From Rhytidiadelphus loreus (lineage: Eukaryota; Streptophyta; Bryopsida; Hypnales; Hylocomiaceae): a stretch of DNA of 64,000 nucleotides. The DNA lies in the NCBI GenBank assembly GCA_947034895.1, contig OX344763.1, positions 1,862,501-1,926,500 of the forward strand. The letters are read 5' to 3'. This document shows positions 12,276 to 23,395 of this stretch, piece by piece. The position numbers and the translations under genes were made by a program. How positions within the stretch are numbered: the first letter of the stretch is position 1; each line of letters opens with the position of its first letter. The notes under the pieces were generated by a model, which searched no databases, had not been told where the DNA came from, and saw nothing but the letters and a program-made list of their open reading frames with translations.

Positions 12276-12533
12276 TAGAGACTCTTGCTTTGGGGGGTAG
12301 CAAAAGGTCCCTCTCAACATTGGTTAATAACGTTATAGAAAAATTAACAGTGTTGTCTTGTTTGTCTCCAATTTCTCCCTAGACATTAGACCTTTGTTGA
12401 GTTGGGTCTAAAATCTAATCTAGAACAAATTGGGTGTCAATATGAGCTCCACAAGAAAAATCATTGAGTCGTGACTTGACGTAGGTGGGTAAAATAACTT
12501 ATACTGAGTTATAGGACCCCAAGTTTTCTCATA
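12276..12533. other. Gene-free spacer
   Basis: No feature is recognised in this short spacer. Confidence 0.4.
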
Positions 12534-13292
12534 AGAGCATCTCCACTAGTCCACGTGAAAAAGGGACACACTAAACTGAGAAATGGGCATGTGTCAAGGG
12601 AGAACAAAGCCCCGCTTTTTTTACCACGCCCCCTCTGACACTTCCAAAAAAAGACAGAATGGCACAAGATTGATGAGCTTGAAATTTGTCGCTTCCACCA
12701 AGCCTATCAAGCTTTCGTGAAATCTTCTTTCGATGCTTCTCGACGCAACCCATTCATACCCCCCATTCACGAGAGCCATCATGCCACTACAGTGCATGTT
12801 CTTCTTATCTTGCCCAAAGCTCGACTCCCAAGGCACCATAAAAAATCCACATCATGCAAGTTGGATGTGGCGTAAGTTCAAAACTTGAGGGCACAATAGG
12901 TTCAAGTGTATAGCTCAGATTGTAACGTGGCCTGCTTTGAAAAACAACAAAGGTTGCAATTGGTGGGACACTTATTGAACTCCCGGGGGGGGGGAAGTAT
13001 GCTGTTAAATGGCACCTGACCTTAAAGCACCATCTAGAAGGTTTGTACATTTCGAATTTCAGTTACGCACCTATTTGGATGGAGCACTTTCAGAAACGAA
13101 CTTTGACCCTTAATAACTTTTGCAGACAATATCCAAATGTAGCGTTCTTTGGTGCATTGGAACCTCCTTTCACTTGCCAACATGAATATGTGAAAAAATT
13201 TGACCAGTTTCATAATAGCAACTAGGCTCAGTAGTAAAAAGTTTCGCTTTTGGGTGTACCCACCTTATGGTGTGCCCCGGTGGAGATGCTCT
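12534..13292. mobile_element. MITE-5, 759 bp, with a nested MITE-2
   Basis: Bounded by a perfect 13-bp inverted repeat: AGAGCATCTCCAC at 12534-12546 and its reverse complement ending at 13292. GAGCATCTCCA-type termini are familiar in plant non-autonomous DNA elements. I could not see a convincing target-site duplication. The right third is a minus-strand MITE-2 copy, so the whole is composite. A 10-G run lies near 12985. Non-coding. Confidence 0.55.
13010..13265 (-). mobile_element. MITE-2, minus copy inside MITE-5
   Basis: Reverse complement matches the 36056-36333 element: AAGGTGGGTACACCC terminus, GCCTAGTTGCTATTAT, GGTCAAATTTT, GGCAAGTGAAAGGAGGTTCC, TTTGGATA and AAAGTTATTAAGGGTCAAAG in order. 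The other end (ACCTTAAAGCACC near 13019) is the worn terminal repeat. Confidence 0.6.
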
Positions 13293-13935
13293 ACACCACT
13301 GCCGAACTTTTGACATAAATCCAGTGACTGAACCTTCCTTTCCCTTCCCTTCCCTTCCCTTCCACTCCAATAATGTGTTGTCTCCTCCCTTCCCTGCTGT
13401 AGATCTGTTGCCTCCATTACCCCGGCCCTCCCATTCATTACTCCCCCATTCATCTGTGACTCCATTACACACCAGACCAGTCCAGTCCAGTCCATTAATG
13501 CTGAGTGGAGGATTGAGGACACAACAGTAGCAGAGCAAGTAGACTACCGTAGTAGTAGTAGTGATTCATTGATTCAGTTTTCCTTAACTGGAGAATGTGA
13601 ACTTTAGTAAGTAAAGTTATGGAAGGACTGATGATTCCGTTGACGTTGCAGGCAGTCACTCACCTCCTTATTTACTCACTTGGCTGGACGGAGGGAACGA
13701 GGCGAGCGAGGCGAGGGAGGGAGGGAGCGGAGCGGAGCGCAGTCCCAAAAATTCTGCCGGTATCATATGTACCTGGAGCTCATTCAGTTCATTCATTGTC
13801 GCAGGTTGTGCACTTGGGAAGTTGGGAACTTGGGAAGAGACGACGGACGCAGGGACGGCTGGAGCGCTGCTGTAACTGTACATTAGCTTAGCGGTACAGT
13901 AAAACTAATAACGTACTGTAGAAGGACCTATTCAT
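13293..13935. other. GC-rich island with simple repeats
   Basis: Contains (CCCTT)n near 13335-13362, CCAGTCCAGTCCAGTCC near 13475, (GTA)n near 13548 and GAGGGAGGGAGCGGAGCGG near 13717. Frames overlap on both strands without any recognisable protein. The strand-biased pyrimidine-then-purine content is like a promoter or leader region, but no downstream gene is visible. Confidence 0.4.
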
Positions 13936-14027
13936 GGACAATAACTTAAGCTGTGCAATACTGCATGGGAAATTTGTTCAGGGACAATAACTTAAGCTGT
14001 GCAATACTGCATGGGAAATTTGTTCAG
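13936..14027 (+). repeat. Perfect 46-bp tandem duplication
   Basis: GGACAATAACTTAAGCTGTG starts at 13936 and again at 13982. I see no mismatch across the 46-bp unit up to GTTCAG. Identity at this level in neutral-looking sequence suggests a very recent duplication, or an assembly artefact. Confidence 0.9.
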
Positions 14028-14082
14028 AAGCTGAGCTGATTGTCATTGTGTGCAAACATAAGGATGAGGAAGAAGAATGCAA

Positions 14083-14142
14083 AAAAGAAAAAGAAAAAAA
14101 AGAAAAAAAAGAAAAAAAGAAAAAAAGAAAAAAAGAAAAAAT
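14083..14142 (+). repeat. (A)nG purine tract
   Basis: A run of about 60 bases of A-rich purine with G every 6-9 bases (AAAAAG-type units). Confidence 0.85.
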
Positions 14143-15086
14143 CCTTCAAGAATGAATCATTTATTCAGTATGGATGTGGATTTTTGGTAGGACCCATTCT
14201 GGTTTCATAGACACACCTGTTTCAATTAGCTTTTGGCACTTCTTCTTCCTATGCAAGAAGAGAAGAGAGAGATGAGTGGATGAGAAGGTGCAAACTAAAG
14301 AATCTTTCTTAATGAATAGGCTACACACAACTATTGTCCACAATGGGTTAACCTTAAAAAGCCACAACAAGGGGGCTGTCTGAAATTGGTACTTACACCT
14401 TACACCCAATTTAGACAATTGAAGCATTTGGTATACCATGCTCAAGTAGCAGCTTTGGCAATCAAAAATTATATCAAAATGTAAATTATTGAATTCTTTT
14501 TGAGAAATTGGGATTGTAATTATAGAAAAGTGGAAATTTATGAAGTTGGGGAAATGATGATGATGATTGGATGATATTACGTTCGAGACCATGATAAACG
14601 ATTCAAATTCAAGTCTTTATCTGGCAAGATACCATTCTTGTTGGCATGGCTCATAGGAACCACATTCTTTCCTACTTCAACATCAACAGGTGTAGTGAAG
14701 AATGTCAGGAAATCATTTGTCAAAAGTTTCTCGACCCTCGTTGCAAAAATGAGGTGTTCTCTTCAAATAGTTTTTATTAACCTATATGTGGGATATTGGG
14801 ATATATGACCTCTCCAGTCTCATTCCCAAGTTGACTTGGTTGCTTGAATTGATTGTTTCTTCCTTCTTTGTTTTTATGAAAGCACCATCTCTTTTCAAAG
14901 AAAAACAAATAAACATTATGAATGAAAGGGGTGGTTTGATTAGCCATGCCTCACATAAAACCATTCACATTCAAGCTTATTAGAGGCCATGAAATCATCG
15001 TTTTATTTTTGGGGCAAAAATAAAAAACACTTTGAATTCATCACTTTGAAGGTCCAAAACCAGTCCAACACCCTCCCCCAAAAGGT
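14143..15086. other. Gene-free stretch with possible LINE tail
   Basis: About 14835-14910 ends TTTTTATGAAAGCACC...TCTTTTCAAAGAAAAAC, resembling the LINE 3' tails at 879 and 35267. No target duplication was identified. The minus-strand open frame at 14161-14592 has no recognisable motif and ordinary intergenic composition. Confidence 0.35.
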
Positions 15087-15306
15087 CAGGGTGAATTGAC
15101 CCCCTCATTGCCCCTCCATGGTAAACCCTGGAATTTTTTTATTTGCAAGGTTTAATTTTTTTTTGAAATTCCGAATTCATATTTGCAATCAGAGGCCCCA
15201 AATTACTCTAAGGAGATGTAAGAATTACCAAAAAATTGGCACAACATAGGGGGCTTTTTTTTCAAACCTAAGTTGACCGGGGCAATGAGGGGGGCAATTC
15301 TCCCTG
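15087..15306 (-). mobile_element. MITE-3, copy 2 (inverted)
   Basis: A 220-bp element, reverse-complement relative of 6474-6710. It begins CAGGGTGAATTGACCCCC-like and ends GGGGGCAATTCTCCCTG, a worn version of the 18-bp terminal repeat of copy 1. Shared interior words on the minus strand are GTTGTGCCA, ACATCTCCTT, TTGCAAATATGAATTC and CCAGGGTTTACC. Confidence 0.7.
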
Positions 15307-16490
15307 CGCCCCCCAAAGCGGTCACTTGTTGCACGACGAACGGAAGTGCGACATTGTTGCCCAAAATAGGCGTGTAAATGCACTAACTTGTGGTCTGGGC
15401 CATGGAAAACAGCAGTCTGTGATTGCAAACCCTAAACTTGGAATATCCTAAACTACTATCTCAAAATCACAATTGCCAAAGGCCAAACGTTCCCCGTCCT
15501 CAATGTATACCCTTGCACGTTTGTATGTTACATCGCTTGTGAAAAAGGACCCCCCGTCCTCAACGTGTACCTCGATGTATGTGTGCTGCTGTGAAAAAGC
15601 CAAATGGATGAAAACTCGTCGATTCTCAGTCATACGTGCAGAGGACGCTAACCGCCCACGCCGGCTTCGGTTCTACTAGGGTTACGACCGCTATCGATCT
15701 GCGTGTGCCAAATTTCCCGATCGATTTTGTTCCCTGTGTACGTAGAACCCAACTGAACCTTTTGTAGTAACGTAAGGGTACTTGAATCATAGTTTTACAC
15801 ACCCAAGGCGCAAAGCCTGGCGCTGCGACTGTTGCGACTGTTGCGACTGTTGCTGATTGGGTCTCTGCGTCGAAAGCAGGGGTGCAGGATTTGCTCTGTA
15901 AAAAAATAATAATGCGCACAGAGGGCAGTTGAATAGAGACCCCATGTAGACTGACTTACCCTCCTGACAGAAGGATCCTCTTTACCTGGAATGCATATAT
16001 TTTCCCCCAACTGGCCTCACTGGCGCAAAGCCCCCTTCCCAGTTCCCACTTCTCTTGAAGATTGTGTTCGTTTTCTACCCGTGTCAATTCCCTGACAAAT
16101 CCATTTCAAAACATTTGAAATTACCTTACTCACTGGCTTTCGCAGACGGAAGCCTGGCTGGCTGGCTAGCTGGCTCGGGGCGGGCTGGCGGGCTGCCTGC
16201 CTGCCTGCCTGAGACAAAGCAAACCAAAACTTAAGAAGGAGAAAAGGAACTCCCGGACAGACAGAGCGGAGTGTGCGGACCAAAACTTACGAAGGAGAAA
16301 AGGAACTTCCGGACAGACAGAGCGGGAGTGCGCGGACCGAAAGTTACGAAGAAAAAAGGAACTCACGGAGAGACAGAGCCGCGGATTGAGTGTTTGGAGG
16401 GAGGCTCACTTTCAATGACTTCGTCGTCGTGTCCAGAGTTACAAAAGAGCTTGATTCTACAGTAGTGAATTCAAAATTGGATTAGCATGG
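15307..16490. other. GC-rich island with 9-bp and 56-bp tandem repeats
   Basis: GC-rich sequence with CTGTTGCGA-type 9-bp repeats (about 15827-15855, four units), (GCCT)n at about 16194-16211, and three copies of a 56-bp unit. The 56-bp unit starts at 16226, 16282 and about 16339 (AAAACTTACGAAGGAGAAAA ... GGACAGACAGAGCGG). The minus-strand open frames over the 56-bp units give repeated peptides only because the DNA is repeated. No gene is recognised. Confidence 0.5.
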
Positions 16491-16496
16491 GATGGG

Positions 16497-16790
16497 ATGC
16501 ACACCCACTGTATAATCAACACTAATTACAACTGACTGAGCATAGTTATTGTCATCAAAACTGATAGATTGGCAATTGAAAGAGGATTCCAACGCATTAT
16601 TTGGACACTGTATGAAAAAGGTATGGATTTTCTAAGTATGGTCTCTAGGTGTTCCAAAAGTAACCAATAGACTCTCAAATACTTCCATGTTTTGATTCTG
16701 TATGTTTTTTGTAATCTATGTTTAGTAAAAAGTGGTAGCTTTGGATTTACATTTTGGGTAGTGTTCATTGTAGGGGTGCAGAGCTTAACC
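16497..16790 (+). mobile_element. MITE-1
   Basis: An element of about 290 bp with diverged terminal inverted repeats. The left is GATGCACACCCACTGTATAA then TCAACACTAATT; the right, reverse-complemented, is CTGCACCCCTACAATGAACACT. Its interior has TTGGCAATTGAAAGAGGATT, CCAACGCA, TTTGGACACTGTATGAA and TGTCTCTAGGTGTT-like words shared with copies at 19500-20150, 27680-27930 and 37270-37800. Non-coding. Confidence 0.65.
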
Positions 16791-18580
16791 CATCAAGGAC
16801 TGGTTCAACCACTTTCTGGTCGAAATTAGCACTTTTTCATTGGTGGAGAGAGCTTTACAATGAATTTGAATACAGACAAAAGAAGACAAGTGTGGGGAAT
16901 TGTGAACCAAATGCTTTGGAACAAGAATCGTGACAATCTGTGCTAGTATGCGATTTTGGGGGTAAAAAAATGAACAAAATATTAGCTGAAAATACAAAAA
17001 TCAATGTAGAACTTGTCATGCATTTATTGCAAAACCCTAAGCATTCATGCAAAATCCATTGGTTAGGTCAAATCTCTAGAATGCATCATTGTTTGGTATT
17101 TTTTTGTATGTTCTGCGTAAGACCACAAATTGACTTGTCCACCCCCCAAATCAACCACGGTCCTTAATGAGTCAATGCTTAGGATACGTTCACAACAAAG
17201 GAGAATATTGTATCCTTGAGAAGTCTTTGTTGAAGAAAGTATTGAGTGGAGTCATTTAACTGCGCTAAGATCAAAAGGTCAAATGACTCTACTCATCTCA
17301 ATCCTTTATTACAGTGGAGATTATTTTATCCTTCTCAAAGTTAGTTAACCTCTAAAGTTCTTTGACTATTTTTCACAAAAGTGTCCCCAATTGTGACTTT
17401 CTAGTACATATATTGAGTATAATTGATATATAAAAACACCTTTTAGGGTTCCAAGTGTATAAATTTGTACTAAACTATTGAAAAAAAATTCATCCTATTT
17501 AACTATGTAGATTGTGAGATTAAAATTTTTGAAGTTAGAAGAAAATAAATTTTGTTGTATTGAATTTTGCACATTATGGGCAATTTCATTAATATGGAGG
17601 TATTCCATTAAAATGGCGGTTCATGGGACCAATTAGGGTATAAGATCTTATGAAACATGATGGTGGAGGCAATGCCATACGTAAACGAGTAGTGATTTGG
17701 GCATGCATGGGACATAATGGATGCTTGATATGAGATGAATAGGTGCCTCAATACACCTCAATCTTTGTTCCTTCATGTACAAATGCCAATGGAAAACTGC
17801 CATTTTAACAAAATTGCCCATATATGTTTGCATCTTTCATCGTGCAAGTAGTTGCAAAGTACTCATGACTCTTGAAAAGCATCTCAAGTGATAGCAAAAG
17901 CGATCATGACAAAGAATCTTGAAGGCAAGGAGCTCTCTTTTGAGCTCTCCAAATTTCTTCAAAGTGCTAGCTTGCAAGATAAACATGGCGAGCCCTTGAA
18001 GTTGCTAAGTTGCTCCAAGGTTGCATTGGACCTCCTCAATCTTTTTCATTTTTGGTCTAAATTGCATTCTGTTGCTACCTACTGCATTGTACCCCCCTTC
18101 ATCGTATTGCTTAGAAAAGTGACTATCAAATAGTTTGAATGTGAGACCAATGTGCTTCAAGGAATGATGGTATAAGAAGTGTGCAAAATATTCCAGAATG
18201 TCTTCTAAGGGAGGGTCTAATTAAAGTGGTAAGATATGAGGCTGTAAAACAGAGTGGGCATTAAAATGGAACATGACTCAAAGGTAAATTTTTCTTTCTT
18301 CAATGTACCACCTATGCACATTTCAGGACGTACATGGTCCATTTTGATGCCCACAAATGCCCACTTTTTTCCAACTTCAAAAATTTGTAACTAATTCCAC
18401 AAAGGTCCAAAAAATATGAAACGACTTGGGGGTTAGATTTCAATTCCACTTATCTTTCAAGGAAAATTTACTGAAAAATATTTCAAGATGTTTTACCTCC
18501 CCAAAATTCAGTTTCGGCACTTAGATGCTCCATTTCTGGACCTCCTACCTCAGGAGTCTCATTGCTTTAATTTTCCATTG
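16791..18580. other. AT-rich gene-free stretch
   Basis: A 76-codon frame from an ATG at 17906 to 18133 has more protein-like composition than its surroundings (LEGKELSFELSKFL, ASLQDKHGEPLKLLSCSK) but matches nothing I know. It could be a gene or transposon fragment. About 18380-18490 is a copy of dispersed repeat E (ACTTCAAAAATTTGTAACTA, GAAACGACTT, CTTTCAAGGAAAATTTACTG). Confidence 0.35.
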
Positions 18581-19440
18581 GGGATGCCCTAGTCACTACA
18601 TCCCGTACACTAAATCCGCATTGGTAGACGGCTAGTTCCAGTGTGAACAACCCATACCCTTCCCGCTTTGTGTCAAAACTCAAAACGCGCGCTCTCTTAT
18701 TAGTAGCAGCTTGTCGTCAACCAGCTCTGCAATTCAGTGCACCAACCTACAGTAAGTTCCCTCGTCACGTCTTCCCTTCCCTAGACTGAGTTAGCTAGCT
18801 GGTGTACAATCGTATATCGATCTTCAGCTCTTGCTGCATTGATCCGTGCATGTGAAGAGAGCTAAGACTTGGAAGTGAATTCTCAGCTCGATCGATCGTA
18901 CTACCAATCCGGCCAGGCAGGAACAGAAAAAGGACTCCAACTGATCAAGGAGGGGGGTTAATGCCTCCCTGCCGGGTCGGTGCAGGTGGCAGAGGACAAC
19001 ACCTAGGAAAGAGACGGCCACCAAGACACGATGAATTGAAGGACATTCATGCACTCACAGCTAGCTAACAAAGCGTAACTTAACGTAGCCAGCTGGCCGG
19101 GAAATATCCATTCTTGGCATTGCTTCTAACTTCTTAGACTTCTAGCTTGTGTACAGCTTGTGTACAGTCGATCACTGGAATTGTAGGACCGGTACCTGAA
19201 CAAGTAGGATTACATGGGCTTTCAGCTGCAGTACGTGATCGGAAAACTAGCTTATCGATCTCTCATTCAGTCGATCTGTCGTCGATCTGCAGCAGCAGGC
19301 AGTCTGGAGCTGAGTGAGCCTGGGCCGGAGGAGACAGGGATGGACGAGACGGCCCCCTAGCTAGCTAGGCGCCTGAGGTGAGTGAGGTTACCGGTATTAA
19401 TCATGCTCTCTGGAGCTAGCCAATGCATGGTTGCCACTTT
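18581..19440. other. GC-rich island
   Basis: Rich in GATCGATC, CTAGCTAGCTAG and GGCCGG-type words, with direct repeats such as CTTGTGTACAG twice near 19146-19166. The minus-strand 76-codon frame at 18824-19054 is not recognisable. It is similar in style to the islands at 15.3 and 23.4 kb; no gene can be tied to it. Confidence 0.4.
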
Positions 19441-19499
19441 CAGAGTGATTATTTGGGGGAGAAAAGTAACGTGGGAAGGTCTTCATCGTGGAACTACCG

Positions 19500-20150
19500 A
19501 TCTGTGCACCAACAATCGACCATAATTACAACTGAGAACAGTTACTGTTACAAAAAACATAATTTTATATTTTTTTATATTTATTAGGTCTTATTGGCAA
19601 TGGAAAGAAGATTCCAACGTTATCAAGCATGCATCATTTGGACATTGTGTGAATAAGTTATGAGTTTTTAAAAGTTTTGTCTCTACATGTACTACAAAAA
19701 AAATCAACACTACACTCTCATAGATTTTCATTTTTAGATTGTGTGAATCTCATCTTCATTAATATCTAGGAAAAAATAATTCTTTGTGGTTGAAATGTAA
19801 GTGTTGCTTTTAGAGCAATCTGTGCACCGACAATCGACTATAATTACAACTGAGAACAATTATTGTTACAAAAACATAAGTTATTTTTTTTATATTAGGT
19901 CTTATTGGCAATGGAAAGAAGATTCCAATGTTATCAAGCATGCATCATGTGGACATTATGTGAATAAGTTATGAGTTTTTAAAAAGTTTTGTCTCTAAAT
20001 GTACTGAAAAAAATCAACACTAGACTCTCATAGACTTTCATTTTTAGATTGTGTGAATCTCGTCTTCATTGATATCTAGGAAATAGTAATTCTTTGTGGT
20101 TGAAATGTAAGTGTTGCTTTTAGAGCAATTATGTTGATTGTGGGTGTCCA
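19500..20150 (+). mobile_element. MITE-1 tandem dimer
   Basis: Two MITE-1 copies head to tail. TCTGTGCACC starts at 19501 and 19819, a 318-bp period, and the copies are nearly identical through GGTCTTATTGGCAATGGAAA, GATTCCAA, GGACATT.TGTGAATAAG, and TGAAATGTAAGTGTTGC. Only the second copy keeps the right terminus (ATGTTGATTGTGGGTGTCC), an inverted match to the left end. The junction between copies lacks that terminus, so the dimer arose by tandem duplication rather than two insertions. Confidence 0.8.
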
Positions 20151-21727
20151 TTTCTTAATTAAGGTTTAGGGTGTAGGATTTCAAAATTGGGATCTTCGAT
20201 TACTCTAGAAGTGATCTACAGTCATGGGGATTATTTGATGGTCAATCAACTTTCACAAACAAGGATTGTAAATGTGACATACCACACTTGGTTGGTAGGT
20301 GTAAATCCCCTTAGATTGGTCATTTTGTTAGTTTTGGGGCTAAATATTTCTAAAGTCCAACAATTCTTTTGTATTTTATTAGACAAATGCATGTAAAACT
20401 TGTAGAAAGTGAATGTAGACTCTTTGCTACATTTCAACAACAAATTGTAGTGAATTGTTGGAAGTTGTGTCATAGCAATCAAAATAGCAAATGTACTATA
20501 TTGACAAAATATGTATGATTTAGTCATCTTGAGCAATCAAATTCTTGAAGCCACCTTAACCTTACAAGAAGACAAAAATATAAAAAGAGTAGCTACCAAG
20601 AAGGGATGTTAACCCTAAATCGGAATGGAAGACAATACGTGTCCAATGAATGACTTTTAGAGTTATTATAGAAATGAATAATACACCTCCATAGTACCTA
20701 TTCAGTTTCGGCACCCTCTGCTGAATATTTAATAAAATTTGACTTTTTAACTTTGGCAATAAAAAAATAATTATTCCAATTTTCATCAATCCAGATATTA
20801 AATTTATAAACATTCAACAATTCTTCAAACAAAATTTAATTCCATAATTAACAAATTCAAATTATTTGGCATCCAACTCCATATGCTACTTGTTTGTGCT
20901 ATGTACAAAATGTAGAAAGACAAGCTCTTTGTACAAATTAGATGGTAGGGTAAAACAACCTACGTGGGATATGTAAATGGTTAAGGTTAATAGGAACTCA
21001 ACCGCTCATAGTTAAGTCAAAAGCACGAAATGTATTTAAAGTAGAATTTCGGATTTCATTTAGGCACTATAGAATAACTTTTGTTAAAACACTTTGAATT
21101 AAGTTAATGTGGGAAATAAAGTTATCTTTCATCCCCAAAAATACTTTTGAGACTCAGAGCCTCCAATAAAAAGTTATGGACAAATTTCAAAGAGGAGTTG
21201 GAAGGGACATTTTCTTTGACATTTTCAAACATCCCCTTTGAATTTTGTCAATAACTTTTTTTTGGAGTCTTATAATCATAAATGGATTTTTGAAGAGTAA
21301 ATTTAGATTTATTTTTCAATTTATTTTTATTTCAAAGTTTTTTGAAATTTTATTTTACTATGCCAAAATAAGGTCTAAAATTCCACTTTGAACACGATTA
21401 CTATTTATTCAATAATGAGTGGTTAAACTTTCATCTTCAAATTATCCCATATCCTTTGAGGGTTCATGATGGACAATGGATTTCATTTTAAAAACAACCT
21501 CTCCATCCTTCATCCTCATTAAATTTCAATAATGAAATTCCTTCTTAATTTCATTAGAAAGTTTCTTGATGGTCTTTTGACTTTACATTAACTTTCTAAC
21601 TATAATTGGACATTTTCATTTCTTACAATAGTTTGGTCATTCAATTCTTTTTAAATTCGCCAAATACCCAAAATTGACATATTTCTATTGATTCATTAGA
21701 AGAGATTTCAGGATTTTAAGGGCCGTT
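20151..21727. other. AT-rich gene-free stretch
   Basis: No gene, RNA or defined repeat is recognised. The short frames on both strands have intergenic composition. Confidence 0.4.
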
Positions 21728-21985
21728 TCAGGGCAGTTCTCGACGATGTTCCCCTGGCAGTAAAAGAACGCCGCTGTCAGATTTTAATTTTTTTAATTTT
21801 TTAATTTTTTTAATTTTTTAAAGTCCTTAAACTGAGAAACAAAGTTTATTTTATTTTATTTTTCGAAAAATCTGACTTGGCCATCTCTCGGCTAGGTCAG
21901 CACAAGCCGGGAACAACGGATATCGACGGTTCTCGGGGGGGGGGGGGCGAGTTGGGAATTCGCAGCCCTCCCCGAGAGCCAAATC
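21728..21985. mobile_element. Possible element with GC-rich arms and AT core
   Basis: GC-rich arms flank a T-rich core (TTTTTAATTTTT repeats). The left arm TCGACGATGTTCCCCTGGC is loosely matched, inverted, by the right arm (GCCGGGAACAACGGATATCGA), and both arms meet the core at a CAGATTTT / AAAATCTGA pair. A 14-G run sits at about 21936-21949. The inverted match is imperfect, so this is tentative. Confidence 0.35.
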
Positions 21986-22574
21986 ACATGTAATGTTGGC
22001 AATCAGTGCTATCAATTTTCAGGATTTTCGGCAATTATCGTTATGATTTCTTGAAATTACGATATCCTAAAAAACAATTAATTTTTGCTGAAACTGAAGA
22101 GGTACTATGGTATTCATCTAATAAAGAATATGATAATTTTGGGATGACTACAACCTTGGCAATAGGCCCCATCTTTCTAATGTGAAGTATATACTACATT
22201 AAGTATAGCATTATTCATTAAATTCACTTCTTCAAGATTCCTTTAATAACTAAAACCAAGTCATCTCCTCCACTTTGAATGAGTTTAAAAAATACTTTAA
22301 TTCTTTAAGGTAGCCAAACCTCCATTCTCAACAATGTATCCTAAATCGATCTTCAAAATATGTAGATATAGGAAGTCCAAAATCTACAACTTGTATATAT
22401 GAATGCCAAACATGGATCAAGGGCTCGGTTGGGGAATACCATATATTTGAACTTCATTGATTCATAGCATATTCATTTATATTACATGATAATAAAACAA
22501 TACATGATTTTCAATGACCATATTGTTAAAATCAATCTCATGTGTTGATTCTACCTCAAAGTATGTAGAATTGC
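21986..22574. other. AT-rich gene-free stretch
   Basis: Nothing recognisable. Confidence 0.4.
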
Positions 22575-22866
22575 TCAAGGTGGATATATCCCAAACCATA
22601 CCTCATCTAAAACCACCATCACTCACTTCGTGTATGTCTCGAAAATCAATATGTACCCATGTTGAAGCAATGATTTTAGAACATCTATCCCAAAACTGTG
22701 ACCCTTCATAACTTTTGCATATGGTATGGGACAACTATTGCATTCTTTTGTGCGTTGAAACCTCCTTTCATTTGTCAACAAGAAAATACAAAGATTTGAC
22801 TAGTCTAAGAATAATAACCATACCTAGTAAAAAAAAGTGGCACTTTTGGGTGTCTCTACCTTAAAG
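22575..22866 (-). mobile_element. MITE-2, minus copy
   Basis: About 290 bp with terminal inverted repeats (left AAGGTGGATATATCCCAAAC; right end reverse-complements to TTTAAGGTAGAGACACCCAA). The minus-strand interior matches 36056-36333: GGTTATTATTCTTAGA, GTCAAATCTTTG, TGACAAATGAAAGGAGGTTT, ATGCAAAAGTTATGAAGGGT and GATGGTGGTTTTAGATGAGG. Confidence 0.7.
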
Positions 22867-23395
22867 TATGGTGTTTAGATCCCAGCTAAACCAAAGTTTA
22901 CTACTAGTTGCTTGTAAGCAACATTTTATTTTTGTAATTAAAATTGATCCAATTCTTTTTAGGCAATATATTTTCCTACTTTCCAATGTATGAAAATTTT
23001 GATTCAATACTACATATTCAAAGGACAATATCACTTTTTTTTTGGGGGGGGAGAGATGAATGTACACTCTTTCATATGAACAATTTAAATTTAATCCTCC
23101 TTTCCACATTTCATCCATTTTTACAGATGTACTGTAATTGCCAGCCCTTTTTTTTTTGGCACCATGGTGCTAGATTGCACCATTTCCAAAATAAATGTCT
23201 ACTTTTCACCAAATAAAAGTAATCTCTTTTCGCCAATTTTTTTTTTCTCCATTTCTAATAGAAATCCAGATGTTGAAATCGTAAAATCCGGATGAAAAAG
23301 TGCATGCATACGACTGAAAAAAGTGTTTTTTTATTGGTCCCCCAAAAGATGGATGATTGCAAAAATACAATGCTCCACCAAATTTTACCATCCTG
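22867..23395. other. Gene-free stretch
   Basis: Contains poly-T and poly-G runs (TTTTTTTGGGGGGG near 23036) and nothing else recognisable. Confidence 0.4.

Noticed and set aside
15448..15633. 61-codon minus-strand frame with VEDGG / IEDGE repeats
   Set aside because: The repeat comes from a duplicated CCCCGTCCTCAA block in the DNA; no known protein.
16017..16366. Minus-strand frames with repeated SVCPxVPFLLxKFW peptides
   Set aside because: They translate the 56-bp tandem repeat and shift frame between units; not a gene.
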